Shown here: piece by piece, positions 56,852 through 64,000 of the stretch
Layout: each line of letters opens with the position of its first letter
Position numbering within the stretch: position 1 is the first letter of the stretch
Assembly (NCBI RefSeq): GCF_000242895.2
Contig: NC_021171.1
Coordinates: 1,832,001-1,896,000, forward strand
Reading direction: 5' to 3'
Source: Bacillus sp. 1NLA3E
GTDB lineage: Bacteria > Bacillota > Bacilli > Bacillales > Cytobacillaceae
DNA length: 64,000 bases
Program-made: the position numbers and the translations under genes
Notes under the pieces: model-generated
The model's input: the letters and a program-made list of their open reading frames with translations, nothing else
Told to the model about the DNA's origin: nothing
Database searches by the model: none

Positions 56852-57051
56852 TAAAATATGGCTGTGTTAAAGCTCATTGTTGATTTTTTTGCACAATTTG
56901 ATTGGAGCGGAAGGTGCTCGACTCCTGCGGGAGCAGCGGGACAGGTGAGACCCCGCAGGCGCTTAGCGCCGAGGAGGCTCACCGCCCGCCCCGCGGAAAG
57001 CGAGCACATGGAGCGGAAATCAACATTCTAATTTAACACAGCCTAAAATAT
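56852..57051 (+). mobile_element. MITE-like repeat, copy C
   Basis: The element at 56860-57043 (184 bp) begins GGCTGTGTTAAAGCTC and ends TTTAACACAGCC, perfect 12-bp inverted ends; the wider ends match over about 26 bp. It is flanked by the perfect 8-bp direct repeat TAAAATAT (56852-56859 and 57044-57051). Its core matches copy B closely. It lies in the same intergenic position of operon 2 as copy B in operon 1, but at a different base position and with a different target duplication. Confidence 0.9.
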
Positions 57052-57093
57052 AAACCTTTTATTCTATAAAAATAAGAAATGGGAGTGGATCAT

Positions 57094-58227
57094 ATGATTA
57101 TTGGCGTACCGAAAGAAATAAAAAATAATGAAAATCGTGTAGGAATAACACCAGCTGGGGTAACTGATTTTGTGAAAAATGGTCATGAAATCTGGATTGA
57201 AAAAGGAGCTGGTTTAGGTAGTGGTTTTACTGATCTAGATTTTACAGAAGCTGGAGCAACGATTGTCTCATCAGCCACAGAAGTTTGGTCACAAGAAATG
57301 GTCATGAAAGTGAAAGAGCCACTACCTTCAGAATATCAATACTTTCGTGAAGGGTTGATTCTATTTACCTACCTGCATCTTGCTCCAGAAGCAGAATTAA
57401 CAAAAGCACTTATTGAAAATAAAGTGACGGCCATTGCTTATGAAACCATTCAACTCCAAAATGGCGCCCTCCCATTGTTAACACCAATGAGTGAAGTAGC
57501 CGGAAGAATGTCGGTCCAAATCGGGGCACAATATTTAGAAAAACATAAAGGCGGAAAAGGTGTCTTACTTGGTGGTGTTCCAGGAGTAGCTCCGGCAGAA
57601 GTAACGGTTGTTGGAGGCGGTATTGTCGGAACGAATGCCGTTAAAATGGCCCTTGGTTTAGGGGCAAATGTCACGGTGTTGGATACAAATATTGACCGAC
57701 TTCGCCAATTGGATGATATGTTTCAAGGAAGATTAACAACACAAATCTCTAATTCTTATAATATTGCTGCAGCAGTGAAAAAAGCTGATTTATTAATTGG
57801 TGCTGTGCTGATTCCTGGAGCTCGGGCACCTAGAATTGTTACAGAAGAGATGATTAAAACCATGCAAACGGGTTCTGTTGTAGTCGATGTTGCAATCGAC
57901 CAAGGAGGATCAATCGAGACGATTGATCATATTACCACACACAGTCAACCAACTTATGAAAAACACGGTGTAATTCATTATGCGGTTGCCAATATTCCAG
58001 GCGCAGTGGCACGAACATCTACTATTGCCCTGACAAATGTTACGGTCCCATATGGTGTTCAAATTGCTAACAAAGGCTACAAACAAGCTGCATTAGAAAA
58101 TAAAGCTATAGCGTCTGGAATCAATGTAATCGATGGAAAAGTAACTTTTGAAGGTGTGGCTGTAGCGCATGGCTATCTCTACACCCCTATTGAGAAGCTA
58201 TTAACCACTGGTATGGCTACTGTATAA
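57094..58227 (+). CDS. ald: Alanine dehydrogenase, copy 2
   Basis: A 377-residue paralogue of the enzyme at 46928, with the same [17 protein letters not shown] and NAD-binding [14 protein letters not shown] motifs and few amino-acid differences over the whole length. The start is the ATG at 57094 after GGGAGTGG; the ATG at 57079 lies before that site. Its role would be to recycle alanine made by aminotransferase 2. A hairpin like that of operon 1 follows, then an MFS gene absent from operon 1. Confidence 0.95.
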   Translation: MIIGVPKEIKNNENRVGITPAGVTDFVKNGHEIWIEKGAGLGSGFTDLDFTEAGATIVSSATEVWSQEMVMKVKEPLPSEYQYFREGLILFTYLHLAPEAELTKALIENKVTAIAYETIQLQNGALPLLTPMSEVAGRMSVQIGAQYLEKHKGGKGVLLGGVPGVAPAEVTVVGGGIVGTNAVKMALGLGANVTVLDTNIDRLRQLDDMFQGRLTTQISNSYNIAAAVKKADLLIGAVLIPGARAPRIVTEEMIKTMQTGSVVVDVAIDQGGSIETIDHITTHSQPTYEKHGVIHYAVANIPGAVARTSTIALTNVTVPYGVQIANKGYKQAALENKAIASGINVIDGKVTFEGVAVAHGYLYTPIEKLLTTGMATV

Positions 58228-58246
58228 AAGTACCAGATTGGTTTAC

Positions 58247-58279
58247 GGCATGAGTTGGGTGCTCCACTAAACTCATGCC
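58247..58279 (+). terminator. Conserved hairpin after ald 2
   Basis: GGCATGAGTT / AACTCATGCC closes a 13-nt loop and is followed by GCTTTATTTAT. It is the counterpart of the hairpin at 48092-48125, and both contain GGGT-CTCCAC in the loop. Confidence 0.5.
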
Positions 58280-58351
58280 GCTTTATTTATCCTAACTGCG
58301 AGGTCTGATGGTTAGTAGCTTGTAGGCAATTTTGACAAGGAGAGGAAACCT

Positions 58352-58381
58352 ATGATCAAGAAGGCAAAAAAAGATGAATAA
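58352..58381 (+). other. Nine-codon ORF overlapping the MFS start
   Basis: AAGGAGAGG precedes an ATG at 58352 that opens MIKKAKKDE and ends at TAA 58379-58381, overlapping the MFS ATG at 58374 by eight bases. The MFS ATG itself has only a weak AAGGC ribosome site, so translation of this short frame may be needed to load ribosomes onto it. Confidence 0.45.
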
Positions 58382-59579
58382 ACCCAGATTATGGACAAAG
58401 GACTTTTTAATAGATTCACTGGCAAACTTTTTTATTTACTTAACCTATTATTTATTAATGTTGATCATAACCGTCTACGCAATCGACCATTTTCAAGCCT
58501 CACCAAGTGGGGCGGGGCTAGCATCAGGTATTTTCATCATAGGTGCTATGGTGGGCCGGCTGTTTGCCGGTAGATCAAGCGAACGAGTGGGGCTAAAAAA
58601 GATGCTGTATTTTGGTCTATTCTTGTTCTTTTGTACAACCCTTTTATATTTTATCGCTAACAGTTTAAGCTTCCTTTTTGTTGTTCGTTTTTTAAATGGG
58701 GCAGGGTTTGGCGTTGCTTCTACCGCAACAGGAACGATTATTTCGTCAATTATTCCTGATGAGCGACGAGGAGAGGGTACAGGTTATTATGCATTGAGTA
58801 CAACACTAGCTTCCGCAATTGGTCCTTTTTTAGGCATTTTCCTCACACGGTATGGAAACTTTAGCTTAATTTTCGTAATGTGCACGATTGTTTTAATCGG
58901 TTGTTGCCTGGCTTCATTCTTTTTAAAAGTTCCAAAAATAGAAGGAGGAAAAGAGCAATTAGCCAAAATGAAAGGGTTTAAGCTAAATGATGTTTTTGAA
59001 TTAAAAGCTTTACCTATTTCTATTATTAGTGCATTGATGGGCTTTAGCTTTTCGGCTATTTTGAGCTTCCTTACATCCTATACGAGAGAAATTAATCTAG
59101 TTTATGAGGGTAGTTTTTTCTTTATCGTTTATGCATTTTTCATTATAGTTTCAAGACCATTCACTGGAGTTTGGTTTGATAAAAAAGGGAAAAGTTTTGT
59201 TATGTATCCAGCGTTCCTCTCATTTGCAATCGGACTAATGATTCTTAGTCAGGCTCATCAAGGATTCTTCTTCTTATTATCTGCGGCTTTCATCGGTCTC
59301 GGGTTTGGAACTTTCATGTCCAGTGCCCAAGCGATTTCAGTTCAAGTATCACCACGTCACCGGATCGGATTGGCTACCTCAACCTTCTTTGTTTTCCTAG
59401 ATGGAGGAATTGGAATTGGGCCCTTTTTATTAGGGTATTTCATTCCAGTAACTGGTTTTAGAGGAGTGTATGTTATTGCAGCTATGGTAGTTATCGCCTG
59501 TATCCTATTATATTTTTTATTATATGGAAGAAAAACAGGGCAAAAACAGCAGCAATCGGTTCTGACATTTGACCAGTAA
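58374..59579 (+). CDS. MFS transporter, present only in operon 2
   Basis: A 401-residue, twelve-segment MFS protein with motif A (GRSSERVGLKK, near residue 62-72) and RFLNGAGFGVASTATGTIIS, typical of drug/arabinose-efflux-like carriers. It sits between ald 2 and the ABC transporter genes, so it may export or import a compound linked to the pathway. Operon 1 has no equivalent. A nine-codon ORF with a much better ribosome site overlaps its start, suggesting translational coupling. The substrate is unknown. Confidence 0.78.
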   Translation: MNKPRLWTKDFLIDSLANFFIYLTYYLLMLIITVYAIDHFQASPSGAGLASGIFIIGAMVGRLFAGRSSERVGLKKMLYFGLFLFFCTTLLYFIANSLSFLFVVRFLNGAGFGVASTATGTIISSIIPDERRGEGTGYYALSTTLASAIGPFLGIFLTRYGNFSLIFVMCTIVLIGCCLASFFLKVPKIEGGKEQLAKMKGFKLNDVFELKALPISIISALMGFSFSAILSFLTSYTREINLVYEGSFFFIVYAFFIIVSRPFTGVWFDKKGKSFVMYPAFLSFAIGLMILSQAHQGFFFLLSAAFIGLGFGTFMSSAQAISVQVSPRHRIGLATSTFFVFLDGGIGIGPFLLGYFIPVTGFRGVYVIAAMVVIACILLYFLLYGRKTGQKQQQSVLTFDQ

Positions 59580-59813
59580 ATAAAATGTATGTTAGATAAC
59601 CTAACACAACGTTAGTATATTCAGAAAATTAATGCTAACCTCTAATTAGAACAAATTAAAGAATGGAAGAGGGAAAGGCTGAATAGGGGGGATCATTAAA
59701 AAATGATGAATAAGGAGAAAATCTACCAGGTTACGATCCTATTCAATTCACATTCGTAAAAACAGGACGAACAGTTTTCGTAAACAATACACACTATTAT
59801 TGGAGGTAAGGAT

Positions 59814-60659
59814 ATGAAAAAGATAGTTTCATTGATTATGATCGTAACATTGGTTTCTTCTATTTTGGCAGGTTGCGGAAGCAGTAGTAAAACGAATTCT
59901 AATAGTGCAGCAGCAGAAAAAAAAGATACTCTGGAGGCCGCTAAAGAAAAAGGTGTACTCATTGTAGGTTCATCAAATGACGCTCCATTTGCCTATATAG
60001 ACAAGGATACAAAGAAATATAGTGGTATTGATGCCGAAATTTTAACAGAAGTGGCTAAGCGGATTGGTATACCAAAGGTGGAATTGAAAGAAGTTAAGTT
60101 TGAAAATCTATTACTGGAATTAAACAATAAGAACATTGACCTTGTTTCCGATGGGATGTACATAAAACCGGAAAGAGAGAAAATCGTTCAATTCACAGAT
60201 ATTTGGTACAAGCAAGGGGAAGCACTGGTCGTTCCAAAAACTTCACCTATTAAGGGAATTGATGATTTAAAGGGAAAAGTAATTGGAGCTCAAAAAGGAG
60301 TAACTTTTCTAGAATTAGCTCAAAAGTTACAAGCTGAGGGGAAGATTGGTAGGGTTGATATTTTTGGCTCATCGGCGGAATTGCTATTAGCAACTAACAC
60401 AGGGAAGATCGACGGGACGATTACAGATGGTGTCGTGGCAGCCTATAGTATTTCTAAGGATCCATCATTAAATTTAAAAATCGTTTCACCATATAAGGCT
60501 CAAGCATCTGGTAATATTGCTGCGGCGGCTCGCAAGGAAGATAAGACATTAGTGGAAGCTATTAATAAAGAAATAGAAGAATTAAAGAAGAATGGTTTTA
60601 TTTTGAAAGTATTGAAAAAATATGGCTTAAATGAGGATTACTTTGTTCCAGCAAAATAA
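59814..60659 (+). CDS. ABC transporter substrate-binding lipoprotein (PAAT), copy 2
   Basis: A 281-residue paralogue of the protein at 48356, with the same lipobox (ILAGC), Ser/Asn-rich linker and binding-protein fold. Several residues differ in the likely ligand region, for example SSNDAPFAYIDKDTKKYSG against ASNDAPFAFIDKDTKEFTG, so ligand range might differ. GGAGG lies upstream. The 234-bp gap from the MFS gene contains the conserved TATATTCAGAAAATT block (about 59617-59630) also found before copy 1. Confidence 0.88.
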   Translation: MKKIVSLIMIVTLVSSILAGCGSSSKTNSNSAAAEKKDTLEAAKEKGVLIVGSSNDAPFAYIDKDTKKYSGIDAEILTEVAKRIGIPKVELKEVKFENLLLELNNKNIDLVSDGMYIKPEREKIVQFTDIWYKQGEALVVPKTSPIKGIDDLKGKVIGAQKGVTFLELAQKLQAEGKIGRVDIFGSSAELLLATNTGKIDGTITDGVVAAYSISKDPSLNLKIVSPYKAQASGNIAAAARKEDKTLVEAINKEIEELKKNGFILKVLKKYGLNEDYFVPAK

Positions 60660-60739
60660 GTCAAATCTTAATAGTTTTTCACGATGGCATGAAAAATAAA
60701 GCTTTAAAAAAGCTAAATTTTGAAAAGAGGTGGTTCTAA

Positions 60740-61447
60740 ATGAACATTATCGAGAATTTAGATTTCCATACTGCATCGTCAGATCTTTTACCCATCCTTG
60801 TTGAAGGCATGTGGATTGCCTTAAAAGCAACCATAAGCGGCTTTGCTTTGGCGATTATAGTAGGAGTTTTTATAGCTCTTGGGCGGATTTCAAAATCAAA
60901 ACTTCTAAATGGAGTATTGGTTACTATGTTGGAGATCGTTCGAGGAACCCCGTTACTTGTTCAATTAGTTTATATGTACTATGTCGTCCCACTACTCATT
61001 TCCTTACTGGTTAATGTTTGGATCCCTGATTATCAATTTACAATTAGTCCATTTATGGCAGGAATGCTAGGGCTCGGGATTAACTATGGCTGCTACTTAT
61101 CAGAGGTGATTCGTTCTTCAATACTTGCTGTGGATAAGGGCCAAAATGAAGCGGCATTAGCATTGGGGTATACGAAACGTCAATCGATGTGGTCAATTAT
61201 TATGCCACAGGCGACAAGATCGTCGATTCCAGTTTTGGGAAATTACCTAGTAATGATGATTAAAGATACGTCGTTGTTAGCTTTTATCACCGTAAATGAG
61301 TTGTTATTACGAACACAATCTTATGCTTCACAAACATTTTTAACCATTGAGTCATATACACTCTTAGCAGTTGCGTACTTAATAATCAGTCTACCTTTGG
61401 CGCAAATTATTCGTTTATTGGAACGGAGGTTATTAAAACATGCATGA
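60740..61447 (+). CDS. PAAT ABC transporter permease, copy 2
   Basis: A 235-residue permease paralogous to that at 49287, with the same EAA loop ([14 protein letters not shown]) and [14 protein letters not shown] segment. It starts with ATG after AAAGAGGTGG. The stop overlaps the ATPase start by eight bases, as in copy 1. It works with the adjacent binding protein and ATPase. Confidence 0.9.
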   Translation: MNIIENLDFHTASSDLLPILVEGMWIALKATISGFALAIIVGVFIALGRISKSKLLNGVLVTMLEIVRGTPLLVQLVYMYYVVPLLISLLVNVWIPDYQFTISPFMAGMLGLGINYGCYLSEVIRSSILAVDKGQNEAALALGYTKRQSMWSIIMPQATRSSIPVLGNYLVMMIKDTSLLAFITVNELLLRTQSYASQTFLTIESYTLLAVAYLIISLPLAQIIRLLERRLLKHA

Positions 61448-62303
61448 GATCATGATCAAAGTTACAGATTTGCATAAATCATTTGGGAAAAATGAAATTT
61501 TAAAAGGAATTGACTTCAAAGTTTTTAAAGGGGAAAAAATCGTCATCATTGGGCCATCTGGATCAGGGAAATCGACTATGCTTAGATGTCTGAATTTTCT
61601 TGAAATACCAACCTCTGGTACTGTGAAAGTAGAAGGTGAATTCTTCGTTGAGCCTAAGAAAAAGTATAATGAGAAACATGTGGCAAAACTTAGGACAGAA
61701 ATCGGAATGGTGTTTCAAAGATTTAATCTGTTCCCAACGATGACGGCCTTAGAGAATGTTATGGCTGCTCAAATAAAAATACGAAAAAAGTCAAAAGAAG
61801 ATGCAAGGAAAACGGCTGAGCGCTATTTAAGAAAAGTTGGCTTAGGAGACAGAATGAATCACTATCCAAGTCAACTTTCAGGAGGGCAACAGCAGCGGGT
61901 TGCTATCGCTAGAGCACTAGCAATGGAACCTAAAGTTATGCTTTTTGATGAGGCAACCTCAGCACTTGACCCTGAATTGGTTGGAGAAGTATTAAATGTA
62001 ATGAAAGAGCTTGCCGATGAAGGAATGACAATGGTGATCGTGACCCATGAAATGAGATTTGCTGAAGATGTAGGTGATCGCGTCATTTTCATGGATAAAG
62101 GAGTCATTGTTGAGGAAGGCCATCCAAAGCAGTTGTTTAATTTTCCAAGGCATGAACGAACAAGAGCTTTTATTAATAAAGTTGAGCATCCAGAAGCAAT
62201 CGGGGGAAATTATTCAAATGACGAATACCCAAATGAACTTCGGAAATTAAAAGACATAGGAAGAATGCCTACTTATTTAAAAGAAGAAACTTCCAATCTA
62301 TAA
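61440..62303 (+). CDS. PAAT ABC transporter ATPase, copy 2
   Basis: A 287-residue ATPase paralogous to that at 49987. Walker [10 protein letters not shown], signature LSGGQQQRV, Walker [14 protein letters not shown] and the switch His are intact. The same insertion and C-terminal tail are present; most differences are in the first 20 residues and the tail. It is translationally coupled to the permease. Confidence 0.93.
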   Translation: MHEIMIKVTDLHKSFGKNEILKGIDFKVFKGEKIVIIGPSGSGKSTMLRCLNFLEIPTSGTVKVEGEFFVEPKKKYNEKHVAKLRTEIGMVFQRFNLFPTMTALENVMAAQIKIRKKSKEDARKTAERYLRKVGLGDRMNHYPSQLSGGQQQRVAIARALAMEPKVMLFDEATSALDPELVGEVLNVMKELADEGMTMVIVTHEMRFAEDVGDRVIFMDKGVIVEEGHPKQLFNFPRHERTRAFINKVEHPEAIGGNYSNDEYPNELRKLKDIGRMPTYLKEETSNL

Positions 62304-62348
62304 AAATACTTATCATTATGGAAATTTTTAAAGGATAGGGGAACTGAA

Positions 62349-63782
62349 ATGACAACCAAAATAGATCCTAAAAAAAGAGACTTATTCGCAGCAGATGATG
62401 TTACAGTCATTCCCGTAATCAATCCGGCGAATGGAGAAGTTATTGCTACTGTACCAAGCGGTGGAGCAGTAGAAGCAAAGAACGCGGTAGATGCCGCATA
62501 TGAGGCATTATCGACTTGGTCGAGAAAAACTGCAAATGAGCGGGCCGAACGATTACTGCAATGGTACAAATTAATTGATGAGGAAAAAGAAGTCATCGGA
62601 AAAATTATTACTCGTGAACAAGGGAAGCCATTACAAGAAGCAATTGGCGAGGTCACTTATGGAAATAGCTTTATCTCCTGGTATGCAGAAGAGGGAAAAA
62701 GGATTTATGGAGAAACCATTCCCGCCTCACATGAAAATAAAAGGATTGTTGTCTTAAAACAACCGGTTGGCGTGGTGGCGGCGATTACCCCTTGGAATTT
62801 CCCAGCTGGCATGATAACAAGGAAAGTGGCGCCAGCCTTGGCAGCAGGATGTACAGTAGTCGTAAAACCTTCTGAGTTAACCCCACTAACGGCATTGAAA
62901 TTGGCAGACTTGGCGGAAAAAGCAGGTATTCCAAAAGGGGTATTTAATGTCATTACAGGGGACGCCAAGGCGATAGGTGAAGCCTGGCTTCAAGATGATC
63001 GAGTTCGAAAAATAACTTTTACTGGATCGACAGAAGTTGGAAAAACCTTAATGCGCGGTGCTGCCGATACCGTGAAAAAAGTATCACTTGAACTGGGTGG
63101 CCATGCCCCCTTGATTGTGTTCGAAGATGCCGATATTGACAAAGCGGTTAAGGAAGCGATCGCTTCTAAATTTAGAAATGCTGGTCAAACCTGTGTATGT
63201 GCCAACAGGATTTATGTTCAAGAATCGATTATAGAGGTTTTTTCAATAAAATATATTGCTACAGTAAAAGAGTTGAAAATTGGAGATGGACTGGAAGCCG
63301 GGACCAATATTGGACCTCTTATCGATGAGAGAGCGATAAAAAAAATGGAAGCCCATATATCAGATGCCATCCAAAAGGGTGGAAAGGTTGAAACGGGAGG
63401 GAATAAGCTATCCTTAAATGGGGGCTATTTCTTTGAACCAACTGTCTTAATTAATGCGACTGATGATATGCAATGTATGAATGAAGAAACATTTGGTCCA
63501 CTTGCACCAATCGCTACTTTTAAGACCACAGAAGAAGTGATCAAAAGAGCCAATCACACTCCATTTGGATTAGCAGCCTATGTTTTCACTCAAAATTTAG
63601 GCAAAGCGATTCAAGTTAGCGAAAAGCTGGAATATGGAATTGTCGGTCTAAACGACGGCGTTCCATCAGTGGCCCAGGCTCCATTCGGTGGCTTTAAGCA
63701 GAGTGGTTTAGGCCGAGAAGGAGGACATCACGGAATCGAGGAATTCCTGGAAACGAAATTTATTTCTATTGCGCTTAGTTAA
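62349..63782 (+). CDS. NAD(P)-dependent succinate-semialdehyde dehydrogenase, copy 2
   Basis: A 477-residue GabD-like dehydrogenase, paralogue of that at 50897, with the same NAGQTCVCANR active site. The N-terminal 30 residues differ most. A 116-bp stretch (63115-63230) is identical to 51663-51778 although the flanks have diverged, suggesting gene conversion. ATAGGGG precedes the ATG. It is the last gene of operon 2. Confidence 0.9.
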   Translation: MTTKIDPKKRDLFAADDVTVIPVINPANGEVIATVPSGGAVEAKNAVDAAYEALSTWSRKTANERAERLLQWYKLIDEEKEVIGKIITREQGKPLQEAIGEVTYGNSFISWYAEEGKRIYGETIPASHENKRIVVLKQPVGVVAAITPWNFPAGMITRKVAPALAAGCTVVVKPSELTPLTALKLADLAEKAGIPKGVFNVITGDAKAIGEAWLQDDRVRKITFTGSTEVGKTLMRGAADTVKKVSLELGGHAPLIVFEDADIDKAVKEAIASKFRNAGQTCVCANRIYVQESIIEVFSIKYIATVKELKIGDGLEAGTNIGPLIDERAIKKMEAHISDAIQKGGKVETGGNKLSLNGGYFFEPTVLINATDDMQCMNEETFGPLAPIATFKTTEEVIKRANHTPFGLAAYVFTQNLGKAIQVSEKLEYGIVGLNDGVPSVAQAPFGGFKQSGLGREGGHHGIEEFLETKFISIALS

Positions 63783-63906
63783 ATTTTGACGTGTAACAGT
63801 ATGAATAGGACGATTTAGTTAAACCTGAAGTCGTTGTAAGTATGTGGGGTTACTTTTCTGATTTGAGACAATACGAATGACATGTAATCCATACATCTAA
63901 AGCACA

Positions 63907-63938
63907 AAAGGAAGGTCCTTGAGAAAGGACCTTCCTTT
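63907..63938 (+). terminator. Bidirectional terminator at the right edge
   Basis: AAAGGAAGGTCCTT / AAGGACCTTCCTTT is a near-perfect stem with a short loop. It lies after operon 2 and just past the stop of a minus-strand gene entering from the right. Confidence 0.75.
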
Positions 63939-63942
63939 AAAA

Positions 63943-64000
63943 TTATTCTGTATATTTAATAAATAGTGATCGACCATATTCTTTCTTACCAAAGTTTTCG
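63943..64000 (-). CDS. C-terminal end of an unidentified gene (partial)
   Basis: On the minus strand an open frame enters from the right edge, ends ENFGKKEYGRSLFIKYTE, and stops at 63943-63945, five bases before the terminator. Too little is present to name a family. The correct position of the stop relative to the hairpin supports coding. Confidence 0.5.
   Translation of the reverse strand, partial: ENFGKKEYGRSLFIKYTE

Overview
The window looks like chromosomal DNA of an endospore-forming, low-GC Bacillaceae species. The signs are AT-rich sequence, strong AGGAGG-type ribosome sites, frequent TTG starts, a Spo0E-family phosphatase gene, a YyaC spore-protease gene, a TPP riboswitch before thiC and a CspA-family gene. 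No rRNA, tRNA, CRISPR array, phage module or intact transposase was seen. Functional calls rest on motif and family recognition by eye; no database was searched.

Layout. 1-13.8 kb holds housekeeping and uptake genes: a SatP/YaaH acetate transporter, thiC with its riboswitch, an MFS transporter, a membrane metallophosphoesterase, a nucleotidyltransferase, an orphan fructose-type PTS EIIABC, a PCYCGC lipoprotein, an SRAP peptidase, an APC permease and a cold-shock protein. An unassigned intergenic RNA candidate lies at 9.9-10.03 kb. 13.8-28.4 kb is an aromatic-degradation island: a DUF3231 gene divergent from one long operon that encodes catechol 2,3-dioxygenase, the whole 4-oxalocrotonate branch of the meta-cleavage pathway, a five-subunit diiron phenol-hydroxylase system (L-M-N-O-P order), an XylT/DmpQ-type ferredoxin, and a regulator that joins an XylR/DmpR-type sensor half to a PucR-type output half. 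28.5-45.1 kb is mixed: a DUF2325 zinc-finger protein, mntH, a Spo0E-like gene, an rlmN paralogue, an MBL hydrolase, a decayed LysE gene, an MFS transporter, a DinB protein, a CDF metal exporter, an alpha-alpha toroid protein, an alpha/beta hydrolase, yyaC and cysJI.

45.1-63.8 kb holds two paralogous operons in the same orientation, each with the order class III aminotransferase - alanine dehydrogenase - PAAT ABC transporter (binding protein, permease, ATPase) - succinate-semialdehyde dehydrogenase. Between them, on the other strand, lie rpoN (sigL) and a PAS-AAA-HTH sigma-54 activator. Each aminotransferase has a near-consensus -24/-12 promoter and a pair of TTGATT-N8-AATCAA-type palindromes exactly 62 bp apart. 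The most economical reading is uptake of GABA (or a close omega-amino acid), transamination to pyruvate, recycling of the alanine by alanine dehydrogenase, and oxidation of succinic semialdehyde to succinate, all under a local sigma-54 circuit.

A MITE-like repeat of about 170-185 bp (ends GGCTGTGTTAAA / TTTAACACAGCC, GC-rich core) occurs three times, each with an 8-bp target duplication. One copy sits on the stop codon of the semialdehyde dehydrogenase inside the aromatic operon. The other two are separate insertions in the equivalent aminotransferase-alanine dehydrogenase gaps of the twin operons. Two degenerate remnants lie at 11.4 and 13.7 kb.
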